DNA from: Hyphomicrobiales bacterium
GTDB taxonomy: Bacteria; Pseudomonadota; Alphaproteobacteria; Rhizobiales; Rhizobiaceae
DNA length: 64,000 nt
Direction of reading: 5' to 3'
Assembly: GCA_900472485.1 (NCBI GenBank)
Contig: UCII01000004.1
Location: 1 to 64,000, forward strand
Position 1 is the first letter of the stretch. Each line of letters opens with the position of its first letter. The notes under the pieces were generated by a model. The model was given only the letters and a program-made list of their open reading frames with translations. It was not told the origin of the DNA and searched no databases. Positions 44,824 through 56,715 of the stretch are shown here, piece after piece. The position numbers were made by a program, and so were the translations under genes.

Positions 44824-45501
44824 ATGAAGATTCTGATCATCGAAGACGATCTCGAAGCGGCGGCTTACCTTACCAAGGCGTTTCGCGAGGCCGGCATTAT
44901 TGTCGATCACGCGAGCGACGGGGAGAGCGGTCTCTTCATGGCCACCGAAAACACCTATGATGTTGCCATTATCGATCGCATGCTGCCGCGCCGCGATGGC
45001 CTGTCCGTTATCAGTGAACTGCGCCGCAAGGGCGTTCATACGCCGGTTCTGATCCTCTCCGCGCTCGGCCAGGTCGATGACCGCGTCACCGGCCTGCGCG
45101 CCGGCGGCGACGATTACCTGCCGAAACCCTATGCCTTCAGCGAGCTTTTGGCGCGCGTCGAAGTGCTCGGCCGCCGCAAGGGCACGCCGGAACAGGACGT
45201 TCTCTATCGCGTCGGCGATCTGGAACTGGACCGCCTCTCACACGAGGTGCGCCGCGGCGGCAAGGAAATCCTGCTGCAGCCGCGCGAATTTCGCCTGCTG
45301 GAATATCTGATGAAGAATGCCGGCCAGGTCGTCACCCGCACCATGCTGCTGGAAAATGTCTGGGATTATCATTTCGATCCCCAGACGAACGTCATCGACG
45401 TCCACGTTTCGCGCCTGCGCTCCAAGATCGAGAAGGATTTCAGCCAGCCACTGCTGAAGACGATCCGCGGCGCCGGATACATGATCAAGGACGAGGGATG
45501 A
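44824..45501 (+). CDS. OmpR-family response regulator next to degP
   Basis: A 225-residue regulator. Receiver domain: IIEDD (residues 5-9), phosphoacceptor Asp51 in AIIDRMLPRRDG, Lys in PKPYAFSELLARV. Winged helix: LQPREFRLLEYLMKNAGQVV and NVIDVHVSRLRSKIEKDF. The start at 44824 gives MKILIIEDDLEAAA; an alternative ATG at 44743 with an AGGTGAAAG site would add 27 residues not typical of the family. Coupled to the kinase gene by a 4-base overlap. The location after degP hints at an envelope-stress role, by inference only. Confidence 0.88.
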   Translation: MKILIIEDDLEAAAYLTKAFREAGIIVDHASDGESGLFMATENTYDVAIIDRMLPRRDGLSVISELRRKGVHTPVLILSALGQVDDRVTGLRAGGDDYLPKPYAFSELLARVEVLGRRKGTPEQDVLYRVGDLELDRLSHEVRRGGKEILLQPREFRLLEYLMKNAGQVVTRTMLLENVWDYHFDPQTNVIDVHVSRLRSKIEKDFSQPLLKTIRGAGYMIKDEG

Positions 45502-46913
45502 GTCGCTTCCGCGTCCTCTTCAAGTCCACCGCAGTCCGACTTTCAGCCCTCTACATCCTTCTTTTCTCGCTTTGTGCCGCGACGCTGGTCTTCTATGTCA
45601 CGGCCATGTCCGAACGGCTGCTGACGGGACAGATCCGCGATGCCGTCCAGCAGGAGGTCAGCCAGGTCAAGCGTGCCTACGACATTGGCGGTCTGAACCT
45701 GCTTCTGCGCACCATGGAGCGCCGCGCCCGCCAGCCGGGTGCCAATCTCTATGTTATTGCGGGACCTTCCGGCGACATCCTGGCCGGCAACGTCGCCTCC
45801 GTACAGCCCGGTGTGCTCGGCGCCGCTGGTTGGACGGAGCTGCCCTTTTCCTACGAGCGCTACACCGACGCCTCCAACGATCCGGAGCGCCGGCATCTGG
45901 CGATTGCCAACATTTTCATTCTCGACAATGGCTTGCGCATCCTGATCGGCCGCGACCTCGGCGAGCCCGAGCGCTTCCGCGTGCTGGTGCGCCAGGCACT
46001 GATGCTGGCACTGGCGATCATGGGCCTCGGCGCGCTGGTCATCTGGTTCGGTATCGGCCGCAATGCGCTGAAGCGTATCGATCGTATGACGGATGCAAGC
46101 CGCAAGATCATGGCGGGCGATCTCTCGCAACGACTGCCGGTCGGTGGTTCCGGCGATGAGTTCGACCGCATGTCCGCTTCGCTGAATGCGATGCTCGAGC
46201 GCATCGAGAAGCTGAACGAGGGGCTGCGGCAGGTCTCCGACAATATCGCTCATGACCTCAAGACGCCGCTGACGCGCTTACGCAACAAGGCTGCCGACGC
46301 GCTCGACAGTGCCGACAGCGAGGGTCGCCGCGTCGCCCTTGAGGGCATCATCGGTGAATCCGATCAGCTGATCCGCACCTTCAATGCTCTCCTGATGATT
46401 TCCCGCGTCGAGGCGGGGTCGGTGGCGGCGGAAATGACTGAAGTCGATCTCTCTTCCATCGTCGCCGATACCGCCGAACTCTATGAGCCCGTCGCAGAAG
46501 AGGCGGGTCTGACGCTGACGGCCGATATCGAGCCGAATGTCGAAATTCAGGGCAATCGCGAGCTGATCGGTCAGGCACTCTTCAATCTCATCGACAATGC
46601 CCTCAAATATGCGACGGGCTGCAATGGCGAGCAGACGATCACCTTCAAGCTGGCGCGCACCAACGACGCCGTGACGCTCGCGGTCGCAGATCATGGGCCA
46701 GGCATTCCCGCCCATCAACGTGCCGATGTGGTCAAGCGTTTCTTCCGTCTGGACGAAAGCCGCTCTAAGCCGGGAACAGGCCTCGGCCTTGCGCTGGTAG
46801 AGGCTGTCATGGAGCTGCATGGCGGCCGGCTCGAGCTTTCCGATACGATACCCGACAGTCCTGATGCCAAGGGATTAACGGTCACCATGATCTTCCCCAT
46901 GCAGAAACAATAG
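45498..46913 (+). CDS. HAMP-domain sensor histidine kinase, partner of the regulator upstream
   Basis: A 471-residue kinase. First helix at residues ~12-34 (ALYILLFSLCAATLVFYVTA), a periplasmic sensor of about 120 residues, second helix (LMLALAIMGLGALVIWFGIG), HAMP linker (residues ~195-240), H-box VSDNIAHDLKTPLTRLRNKA, N box FNLIDNALKYATG, G1 ADHGPGIPA and G2 KPGTGLGLALVEAVM. Typical heavy-metal/CopS or QseC-like architecture, but the stimulus is unknown. Its ATG overlaps the regulator stop. Confidence 0.9.
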   Translation: MSRFRVLFKSTAVRLSALYILLFSLCAATLVFYVTAMSERLLTGQIRDAVQQEVSQVKRAYDIGGLNLLLRTMERRARQPGANLYVIAGPSGDILAGNVASVQPGVLGAAGWTELPFSYERYTDASNDPERRHLAIANIFILDNGLRILIGRDLGEPERFRVLVRQALMLALAIMGLGALVIWFGIGRNALKRIDRMTDASRKIMAGDLSQRLPVGGSGDEFDRMSASLNAMLERIEKLNEGLRQVSDNIAHDLKTPLTRLRNKAADALDSADSEGRRVALEGIIGESDQLIRTFNALLMISRVEAGSVAAEMTEVDLSSIVADTAELYEPVAEEAGLTLTADIEPNVEIQGNRELIGQALFNLIDNALKYATGCNGEQTITFKLARTNDAVTLAVADHGPGIPAHQRADVVKRFFRLDESRSKPGTGLGLALVEAVMELHGGRLELSDTIPDSPDAKGLTVTMIFPMQKQ

Positions 46914-46925
46914 GTTAATCCTGCA

Positions 46926-47142
46926 CTAGAGCAGTTCCAGCAAAAGTGCAGAGCGGTTTTGCGTCCGGAACTGCGTAAAAACCAGAAGATGGAGCGTTTT
47001 CGCGATTCGAAGAAAAGCGGAAATGCTCTAGAGCCGGATGATTTTAGGTCGAAACGACCTAAAATCTGAATCCGCTCTGGCGTCAAAGAAGTAGAGCATG
47101 ATGTTGCCCGAAAACCGCTCATTCTTTCGGCATCATGCTCTA
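46926..47142. repeat. Cluster of four palindromic intergenic repeats
   Basis: Four hairpin units in a row between the kinase and glnE. A: GCAGTTCC (46931-46938)/GGAACTGC (46967-46974). B: GGAGCGTTTTCGC...GCGGAAATGCTC, about 46991-47028. C: ATTTTAGGTCG/CGACCTAAAAT (47041-47051, 47055-47065), 11-bp perfect with a 3-base loop, inside GAGCCGGAT...ATCCGCTC. D: TAGAGCATGATG/CATCATGCTCTA (47092-47103, 47131-47142), 12-bp perfect. Units A and D share the GCGGTTTT core with the element at 1657-1701, D in reverse orientation. Confidence 0.75.
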
Positions 47143-47167
47143 TCCGCTTGCTGTTGGGGAGAACTGC

Positions 47168-50125
47168 ATGACGACGCAAAGCGATTTGCTACGGGATGTT
47201 CCGGCCGGGCGGTTGCGGCCGCTGAACCAGACGGAGACGAAATCTGCGCTTGCCGATCTCAAGCAGATCGCCGGAACGGAGCCGGTCGTTGCCGATCTCC
47301 TTGCGGGCGAGAGTGCGTTGCGGGATTTCATCGTCGCTGCTCTGACCCTGTCCCCTCATTTGCGCGAAATCGTCAATCTCGAACCGTCGCTCCTCGTCGC
47401 CGCGATCGAGAAGCCGCTGTCGCCACAGATCGAAGGACTGGTGGAAGAGGCTCGCCGTGCCTGGCTGCCTGCGGATGGGGAAGGTGCCTCTCCTCCTGAA
47501 TCTGAGGTAATGACCCGTCTGCGCGTTGCCAAACGCCGTGCAGCCTTCCTCGTTGCCCTTGCCGATCTCGCGCGCATCTATGACGGCAGGGTGACGACAC
47601 GCTGGTTGAGCAGGCTTGCGGAAGCCTCCATCTCAGCAGCGATCGATCACCTGTTGCTGTCGTCGCACGACGCCGGCAAGATCGTGGTTCCAGATCCCGC
47701 CGCCCCGAGCCGGAAATCCGGGTTGATCGTCCTCGGCATGGGCAAGCTCGGCGCCGAAGAGCTGAACTATTCCTCCGATATCGATCTGGTCGTCTTCTTT
47801 GACGAGACGGCAGGCATCGTCCACGATCCAGATGATGCCATCGACATCTTCCCGCGGCTGATGCGGCGGCTGGTGCGCATCCTTCAGGAGCGCACGGCGG
47901 ATGGCTATGTCTTCCGCACCGATCTCCGCCTGCGTCCCGATCCCGGCTCGACGCCGCTCGCGATCCCTGTGGACGCTGCGATGATCTATTATGAGGGCAG
48001 GGGGCAGAACTGGGAGCGCGCTGCCTTCATCAAGGCGCGTCCGGTCGGCGGCGATATCGTCGCCGGTCAGGCCTTCCTCCGCGATCTCGTGCCCTTCGTC
48101 TTCCGTAAATATCTGGACTATGCCGCGATATCAGACATTCACTCCATCAAGCGCCAAATCCACGCGCATAAGGGACACGGCGCGATCGCGGTCAAGGGCC
48201 ATAACGTCAAGCTTGGCCGCGGCGGCATTCGCGAGATCGAGTTTTTCGTGCAGACGCAACAGCTCATTGCCGGCGGCCGTATGCCGTCTCTGCGCAGCCG
48301 GTCGACGGAGGAAACGCTTTCCGAACTGACCGAGGCGAAGTGGATCGATGCGGAAACGCGCGACGAGCTGATATCGGCCTATTGGTTCCTGCGCGATGTC
48401 GAGCATCGCATCCAGATGGTGCGGGACGAGCAGACGCATCTGCTGCCGGAAACCGATGCCGAGTTAAGGCGCATCGCCTACATGATGGGCTTTGCGGACG
48501 TGTCGGCTTTTTCCGAAGCGCTGGTGACGACGTTGAAGACCGTCGAGCGCCGCTATGCGCGCCTGTTCGAGCAGGAGACCAAGCTGTCGAGCGAAACCGG
48601 CAATCTGGTCTTTACCGGCCAGGGCGACGATCCTGATACCCTGGAGACGCTACGCCGCCTAGGCTTCGATCGGCCGTCTGACATAGCCAATGTCATCCGC
48701 ACCTGGCACTACGGCCGGTATCGCGCCACGCAATCCGTGGAAGCCCGCGAACGGTTGACGGAACTGACGCCGGAGCTGCTGCGTGTCTTCGGCGAAAGCA
48801 AGCGTGCCGACAAGGCGTTGTTGCGCTTCGACAGCTTTATTTCCGGCCTGCCCGCCGGCATTCAGCTCTTCTCGCTGCTCGGAACCAATCCGGCATTGCT
48901 CTCGCTCATTGTCAACATCATGTCGTCAGCACCGCGGCTTGCCGAGATCATCGCGGCCAAGCCGCATGTCTTTGATGGCATGTTGGATCCAAGGTTGATG
49001 GCCGAGTTGCCGACGCGCGATTATCTCGCCGAGCGCCTCCAGACCTTCCTTGCCCCGGCAAGGCATTATGAAGAGACGCTCGATCTCTTGCGCATCTTTG
49101 CCTCCGAACAGCGCTTCCTGATCGGCATTCGTCTGCTGACGGGCGCAATCGGTGGGGTCATGGCGGCCCGCGCCTTTACCTATCTTGCCGATCTCATCGT
49201 CGAGGCGGCGCTGGATGCCGTCATGAAGGAAATCCGGGCGGCGCACGGCGAATATCCCGGCGGCCGTGTTGCCATCGTCGGAATGGGCAAGCTCGGCAGT
49301 TTCGAGCTCTCGGCCGGTTCCGATATCGATATCATCCTGCTTTACGATTACGACGACGCGGCCAGCGAATCCGATGGTCCGAAGCCGCTCGATGCCACGC
49401 GATATTTCACGCGTATCACGCAGCGCCTGATCGCGGCGCTCTCTGCACCGACGGCCGAAGGTGTGCTCTACGAGGTCGACATGCGTTTGCGTCCCTCCGG
49501 CAACAAGGGGCCGGTCGCCACGCGCATCAATTCCTTCGAGAAGTACCAGCGGGAGGAGGCCTGGACCTGGGAGCATATGGCGCTGTCCCGGTCTCGCCTG
49601 ATTTGTGGCGACGAGGAATTGGTGAACGATGCGGAGCGCATCATCGGCGAGGTTCTTTCGACAAAGAGAGATGTCGCCAAGATCGCCAGGGATGTTCGCG
49701 AGATGCGTGCCCTGATCGAACAGGAAAAGCCGTCGGAAAGCATCTGGGATCTGAAGCTGATCCCGGGCGGCCTGATCGATATCGAATTCATCGCGCAATA
49801 TTTGCGGCTGACCGCGTCGGTCCGCGGCGTCGGCATCGATGCAAACGGCCTCAGCACGGCCGAAGCGTTGAAACTGCTGGGCGGCAGTCTGATGGATCGC
49901 AACGATCTCGATGTCTGCCTTAAGGCTTTGCAGCTCTATACGGAAGTGTCGCAGCTGATCCGTCTTTGCATCGACGGCACGTTCGATCCAAAAAATACGC
50001 CTTCCGGCTTGATCGAGCTGGTCTGCCGCGCCGGTGACTGCCCGGATATCCGCACACTGGAAGCAGAGCTGAAACGCCTGTCGAAGGCGGTGCGAAAGGT
50101 ATTCCAGGCGACGGTCGCAAGCTGA
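47168..50125 (+). CDS. glnE: GlnE, bifunctional glutamine synthetase adenylyltransferase/deadenylylase
   Basis: A 985-residue enzyme that adenylylates and deadenylylates glutamine synthetase in response to PII, tuning ammonia assimilation. Two nucleotidyltransferase domains are clear: the N-terminal deadenylylase (GMGKLGAEELNYSSDIDLVV, around residue 195) and the C-terminal adenylylase (GMGKLGSFELSAGSDIDIIL, around residue 705), each with the Gly-Ser and Asp-x-Asp pattern. Helical PII-sensing regions lie between. GGGGAG sits 6 bases before the ATG at 47168; an earlier in-frame ATG falls inside a palindromic repeat. Length is slightly above the E. coli protein. It is convergent with the PleC-like gene, with no gap between stops. 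Confidence 0.95.
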   Translation: MTTQSDLLRDVPAGRLRPLNQTETKSALADLKQIAGTEPVVADLLAGESALRDFIVAALTLSPHLREIVNLEPSLLVAAIEKPLSPQIEGLVEEARRAWLPADGEGASPPESEVMTRLRVAKRRAAFLVALADLARIYDGRVTTRWLSRLAEASISAAIDHLLLSSHDAGKIVVPDPAAPSRKSGLIVLGMGKLGAEELNYSSDIDLVVFFDETAGIVHDPDDAIDIFPRLMRRLVRILQERTADGYVFRTDLRLRPDPGSTPLAIPVDAAMIYYEGRGQNWERAAFIKARPVGGDIVAGQAFLRDLVPFVFRKYLDYAAISDIHSIKRQIHAHKGHGAIAVKGHNVKLGRGGIREIEFFVQTQQLIAGGRMPSLRSRSTEETLSELTEAKWIDAETRDELISAYWFLRDVEHRIQMVRDEQTHLLPETDAELRRIAYMMGFADVSAFSEALVTTLKTVERRYARLFEQETKLSSETGNLVFTGQGDDPDTLETLRRLGFDRPSDIANVIRTWHYGRYRATQSVEARERLTELTPELLRVFGESKRADKALLRFDSFISGLPAGIQLFSLLGTNPALLSLIVNIMSSAPRLAEIIAAKPHVFDGMLDPRLMAELPTRDYLAERLQTFLAPARHYEETLDLLRIFASEQRFLIGIRLLTGAIGGVMAARAFTYLADLIVEAALDAVMKEIRAAHGEYPGGRVAIVGMGKLGSFELSAGSDIDIILLYDYDDAASESDGPKPLDATRYFTRITQRLIAALSAPTAEGVLYEVDMRLRPSGNKGPVATRINSFEKYQREEAWTWEHMALSRSRLICGDEELVNDAERIIGEVLSTKRDVAKIARDVREMRALIEQEKPSESIWDLKLIPGGLIDIEFIAQYLRLTASVRGVGIDANGLSTAEALKLLGGSLMDRNDLDVCLKALQLYTEVSQLIRLCIDGTFDPKNTPSGLIELVCRAGDCPDIRTLEAELKRLSKAVRKVFQATVAS

Positions 50126-52336
<2,211 letters not shown>

Positions 52337-52545
52337 CCGCACTCCGGTTCGATCAGTAACGCCGCTATGCCAGGATTTCAGACCGTCGAAATTAACACGC
52401 AGCCGTCCATCGGCCGCGGTTGCCCGCCGCACGTCCACCATCGCTTTAGCCTTGTCCCTCGTGTGATTCGCTGCGCCGCTCGCCCGAATCTGCCTTAATG
52501 AATCATTCGTGATTCGGCTTGTCCAGAGGGTGCGGTAAAACTTTC

Positions 52546-52553
52546 TTAACCAT
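52546..52553 (+). promoter_or_regulatory. Candidate CtrA half-site upstream of the PleC-like gene
   Basis: An exact TTAACCAT, the CtrA-binding motif found in rhizobial promoters. It is in the 334-base stretch between pepN and the PleC-like gene, about 210 bases ahead of the kinase start. The rest of this stretch shows no gene or hairpin. Confidence 0.4.
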
Positions 52554-52670
52554 CTGCGATTTCAGCATATTTTACACACGCAGCGGTAAGTTGCGCGCGG
52601 CCGGGACTCGCTGAAGCTGAAAAGGCCGATGCAAATCAGCCTTTGAAATCGGCATGTTGAGCGATCGAAA

Positions 52671-55319
52671 TCACTCTTTGAGGATACGCTCAACGATGTC
52701 GCGCACGTCCGTCGAAAGACCGCCTGCACGCTCGATCCGCATCAGTGCCGAGCGTGCATGGTCGGCCCGCACTGGCTCCAGCAGGCGCCAGGAGCGCATC
52801 GAAGTCAGGATGCGGGCCGCAAGCTGCGGGTTGCGTTGATCGATCTCGAGAATCTGGTCGGCCAGGAAATTGTATCCTGCACCATCTACGCGGCCGAAGC
52901 CGGTGGGGTTGGCGAAGGCAAAGGTGCCGACCAGCGCACGCACGCGGTTCGGATTGGTGTGCTTGAACAGCGGTGTCCCCATGAGCAGTCGAATGCGTTC
53001 CAACGCCCCGGCGCCGGGAATCGCTGCCTGAATGGCGAGCCACTTGTCGATGACGAGCGCATTGTCGGCGAAGCGGTCGCGGAAATGCGCAAGCGCCGCC
53101 GCCGTCTCGGCAGTATCAGGGAACCGCTGGGCCAGAATGGTCAGCGCCGCACTGAGATCGGTCATGTTGTTCGCGACATCATAGGCCGCTTTGGCTCGTG
53201 CTGGCGTCTCGTCCGATTGCGACAGGTAGCTCAAAGCCGCATTGCGCAGGGCGCGACGCCCGGCGCTTGCAGCATCCGGGCTGAAGTGACCCGGCGTTTG
53301 CATGCCGTCATAGAGCGCGGCGAACACATCCTGTCCAGCTACAGCGATCCGCTTGATGATTGTCTGGCGTGCGGCATGAATGGCATCCGGGTCGTTATTG
53401 CCGCCGAGTTCGCGGGCAATATCGGATTCGCTCGGCAAGGTTAGGACCTGAGCGCGGAACGCCGGCTCCAGACTTTCGTCGGCGGCAGCTGCGAGCAGCG
53501 CGTCGGTGAAGGCCGGATCACAGGTGATCTCGACGCCCTGGCGTGCATCGCGGGCGGCTTGCAGGAGGTTCGGCAGGCCGAGGTCGATCAGCGCCTGCCA
53601 GCGGGCGAAATGATCGGTCTCGTGACGGGCGATCAGAGCGAGATCGCCGGCGCTCTGGCTGAACTGCAGATTGATTGGCGTCGAGAAGCTGCGATTGAGT
53701 GACAGGATCGGCCGTCGCGGAATACCGTGGAACGTCACCGTCTGCGTCTGCTTCGTCAGGTGCAATACGTCGCCGGTCAGCTCGGCTCCTGTAACGGATG
53801 TCGGTGTGATGATGGTGCCGTCTTCGGCAAGCAAGCCCATGCGCAACGGAATATGCATCGGCTTTTTGACGGCCTGGCCAGGCGTTGCCGGTACCATCTG
53901 TTCGAGCGACAGCGTGAATGTCTTGGCATGGGGATCATAGGCGCCGGATGCGGTGACGAGGGGCGTGCCGGCCTGATGGTACCATAGCGAGAACTGCGTG
54001 AGATCGCGGCCGCTGACATCTTCGAAGCATCTGACGAAATCTTCGATCGTCACGGCCTGTCCGTCATGCCGATCGAAATAGAGGTCCATGCCCTTCTTGA
54101 AGAGATCGCGGCCGAGCAGCGTCGCGATCATGCGTGTGACCTCGCTGCCCTTCTCATAGACCGTGGTCGTATAGAAGTTGTTGATTTCGCGGTATGTCGT
54201 CGGCCGCACCGGATGGGCAAGCGGCCCGCTATCCTCCGGAAACTGCTCCGATTTCAGATGTCGAACTTCGGCGATGCGCTTGACGGCGCGCGAACGCTGG
54301 TCGGCGGAAAACTCATGATCGCGATAGACAGTCAGGCCTTCCTTGAGGCACAGCTGGAACCAGTCGCGGCAGGTGATGCGGTTGCCCGTCCAGTTATGGA
54401 AATATTCGTGGGCGATGATGGCTTCGATATTGGCATAATCGGCATCGGTCGCGGTCTCTGGATCGGCCAGAACGTACTTGTCGTTGAAGACGTTGAGGCC
54501 CTTATTCTCCATCGCGCCCATGTTGAAGTCCGACACGGCGACGATCATGAAGATATCGAGATCGTATTCGCGGCCGAACCGCTCTTCGTCCCACTTCATC
54601 GAGCGCTTCAGCGCATCCATGGCGTAGGTTGCGCGCGGCTCCTTGCCGTGCTCGACATAGATCTTCAGTGCGACCTCACGGCCGGACATCGTGGTGAATG
54701 TGTCCTCAACGACACCGAGGTCGCCGGCAACGAGCGCGAAGAGATAGCTCGGCTTCGGATGCGGATCGAACCAGGCGGCGAAATGCCTGCCTTCGCCATA
54801 GCCGGCGCCGCCAAGGAAATTGCCGTTCGACAGCAGCAGCGGATTGGCGGCCTTGTCGGCTATGATGTTGACCGTATAGGGGGCGAGAACGTCCGGCCGG
54901 TCGGGGAAATAAGTGATGCGGCGGAAGCCTTCGGCTTCGCACTGCGTGCAATAAATGCCGCCGGTGCGGTAGAGGCCCATCAGCTGCGTATTGGCTTCCG
55001 GGTTGATGACGGTCGTGATCGTTAGCTCGAAAGGCGTGCTTTCCGGCAGATCGTGAACCGTGAGGCTCTCGGGCGTGGCGTCATATTGCGTGGCAGGCAG
55101 TTCCGCCTGATCGAGCAGCAGGCCGGAGAGCACGAGCTCGTCGCCATCGAGCAGCAGGGGCGCCTTGGGATCGATAGCTTCCCGGCGATGGAAGATCAGC
55201 CGTGCCTCCACTTTGGTCTCGGTCGGATGCAGATCGAAGGTCAGGTCCACGCGTTCCAGAACGAAGTCGGTGGGACGATAGTCTGCCAGATTGACGATCT
55301 GGCCGGTGTCTGTGCGCAT
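52671..55319 (-). CDS. pepN: PepN, aminopeptidase N (M1 family)
   Basis: An 882-residue zinc metallopeptidase that removes N-terminal residues from peptides in the cytoplasm. The exopeptidase motif is Gly268-Ala-Met-Glu-Asn272, and the zinc site is His304-Glu305-x2-His308 (HEYFHNW) with Glu327 in CLKEGLTVYRD. The catalytic Tyr is in NFYTTTVYEKGSEV. The C-terminal helical domain is complete (ending DIVERILKE). Length agrees with E. coli PepN (870). Minus strand, upstream of the PleC-like gene. Confidence 0.96.
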   Translation of the reverse strand: MRTDTGQIVNLADYRPTDFVLERVDLTFDLHPTETKVEARLIFHRREAIDPKAPLLLDGDELVLSGLLLDQAELPATQYDATPESLTVHDLPESTPFELTITTVINPEANTQLMGLYRTGGIYCTQCEAEGFRRITYFPDRPDVLAPYTVNIIADKAANPLLLSNGNFLGGAGYGEGRHFAAWFDPHPKPSYLFALVAGDLGVVEDTFTTMSGREVALKIYVEHGKEPRATYAMDALKRSMKWDEERFGREYDLDIFMIVAVSDFNMGAMENKGLNVFNDKYVLADPETATDADYANIEAIIAHEYFHNWTGNRITCRDWFQLCLKEGLTVYRDHEFSADQRSRAVKRIAEVRHLKSEQFPEDSGPLAHPVRPTTYREINNFYTTTVYEKGSEVTRMIATLLGRDLFKKGMDLYFDRHDGQAVTIEDFVRCFEDVSGRDLTQFSLWYHQAGTPLVTASGAYDPHAKTFTLSLEQMVPATPGQAVKKPMHIPLRMGLLAEDGTIITPTSVTGAELTGDVLHLTKQTQTVTFHGIPRRPILSLNRSFSTPINLQFSQSAGDLALIARHETDHFARWQALIDLGLPNLLQAARDARQGVEITCDPAFTDALLAAAADESLEPAFRAQVLTLPSESDIARELGGNNDPDAIHAARQTIIKRIAVAGQDVFAALYDGMQTPGHFSPDAASAGRRALRNAALSYLSQSDETPARAKAAYDVANNMTDLSAALTILAQRFPDTAETAAALAHFRDRFADNALVIDKWLAIQAAIPGAGALERIRLLMGTPLFKHTNPNRVRALVGTFAFANPTGFGRVDGAGYNFLADQILEIDQRNPQLAARILTSMRSWRLLEPVRADHARSALMRIERAGGLSTDVRDIVERILKE

Positions 55320-55789
55320 GGTCTATCCTGATCAGGCTATGCTGTGGCGGGTACAGTCCGAAGCCTTCCTCCGGACTGAAAGTGCCGCATCATTACACCG
55401 AAATCTGAACCAAAGTTAAAGTCATATCGCAATGGCAATATGTTTTGTTATGGCACAATAAGTATTCGCTCGCCGGGCAGTTCTCAATTCAGCTCTCCGA
55501 ATGAAAAGTGGCAGCTTTACGCCTGCATTTGCAGACTGCCAGTACAATTGCTACGATAACACTGAGGTGGATCATCATGACTGCATTGCTGTTAGATGCG
55601 GGCCGTTACGGTCGGGAAACAATAATTTAAAGTAAATTGTTTGTTTAACCCCTTGCGATATAAAGGCGCTTGCATAACTATAGCATGCTATTAAACGTCG
55701 GAATTATGATCGATTCCGATTATTTCGTTCACAAAAATGAAACATCCACTTTCTGTTGCTTTTTAAGAAGGGCACCCCAGGAGGCCCGA
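55320..55789 (+). promoter_or_regulatory. AT-rich divergent region with a possible 17-codon leader
   Basis: 470 bases between pepN and the winged-helix gene, mostly AT-rich (55380-55480, 55620-55760). At 55577-55630 a short frame MTALLLDAGRYGRETII is preceded by GAGGTGG, so it could be a leader peptide, though a frame this short can arise by chance. An AGGAGG site at 55779-55784 marks the start of the following gene. Confidence 0.35.
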
Positions 55790-56641
55790 TTGAGTTTTTC
55801 CATCGAGCAACTTGCTCGTCACCCCAAGTTCGTAGCATCCTTGAGCTTTCTCTCCGAGACATTGCGTAACCGGTATGACAACGCCCCCAGGGTTGCCCGC
55901 ATGCTCGCCTCACATCAGCGCTGGCTTCTGACCCAGGCCGCTTATGCGCTTCATCTTGAATATGATCCGGGGATTCCGGGCTCGGGACTGACCGTCGTTG
56001 CCCTGCGCAATCTCATCACGCATTACCGCATCGCCAGTCGCAACACGGTCCTGAGTTTTGTCGAGGAATTGCTGACCTACCGCTTTCTGGAGTTGGCTCC
56101 AGGACCTGCCCGCCGTCCCCGCCGCTACGTGCCGACGGAAATCAGCTACACGGGGATGTTCGGCTGGTATCTCGCCAATCTGGCCGCGCTCGATCTCCTT
56201 GACGAGGGCAGCCGCGCAGCTGCGCTGGTCGCTTCGCCGATGCTGATGGATCTGGCACAGCCGCGCATGACCCGCAATTGTCTGGCGGCCGACATCTGGC
56301 GCGAACCGCCGGAAAGCGTCGGCTTATTTCTTTGGACGGAATCCGGCGGTCTTGTCGTCGATCATATCGTGTCCAGGCTGGCTCTCAATGGACAAGTCGG
56401 CGATCAAATCGATATCGGCCATGTCGACGCCCGCGCTCTGGCGGCACATTTCATGATATCGCGCACCCATTTGCAGCGTCTTCTGCGCAAATCTGCCGAT
56501 CGCGGAGACATCGGCTGGCATGACGAACCCAAGAAGACGCGTATGTGGATATCGCGCAATTTTCTCGATCAGTATTGCGAATGGCAGGCCGTAAAATTGG
56601 CGGCGGTCGATGAGGCCTTCGCTTGGGCGCGGTCCGCCTAG
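55790..56641 (+). CDS. Putative double winged-helix DNA-binding protein
   Basis: A 283-residue protein, not recognised as a named family. It begins at a TTG preceded by AGGAGG, giving MSFSIEQLARHPKFVASL; the frame upstream to 55670 has no ribosome site. Two winged-helix-like segments are visible: residues ~62-118 (VVALRNLITHYRIASRNTVL, then wing RRPRRYVPTEI) and residues ~222-265 (VDARALAAHFMISRTHLQRL, then wing DEPKKTRMWIS). The middle is helical. No signal peptide. Probably a transcription factor, possibly responding to a ligand in the central region; target unknown. Confidence 0.55.
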   Translation: MSFSIEQLARHPKFVASLSFLSETLRNRYDNAPRVARMLASHQRWLLTQAAYALHLEYDPGIPGSGLTVVALRNLITHYRIASRNTVLSFVEELLTYRFLELAPGPARRPRRYVPTEISYTGMFGWYLANLAALDLLDEGSRAAALVASPMLMDLAQPRMTRNCLAADIWREPPESVGLFLWTESGGLVVDHIVSRLALNGQVGDQIDIGHVDARALAAHFMISRTHLQRLLRKSADRGDIGWHDEPKKTRMWISRNFLDQYCEWQAVKLAAVDEAFAWARSA

Positions 56642-56715
56642 AGGGCAAGGGCCTCTCGGATCTGTCCATTCGGCTCGACCCGATGATCACGCAGTGTAAT
56701 TCCGTCCGTAAAATC

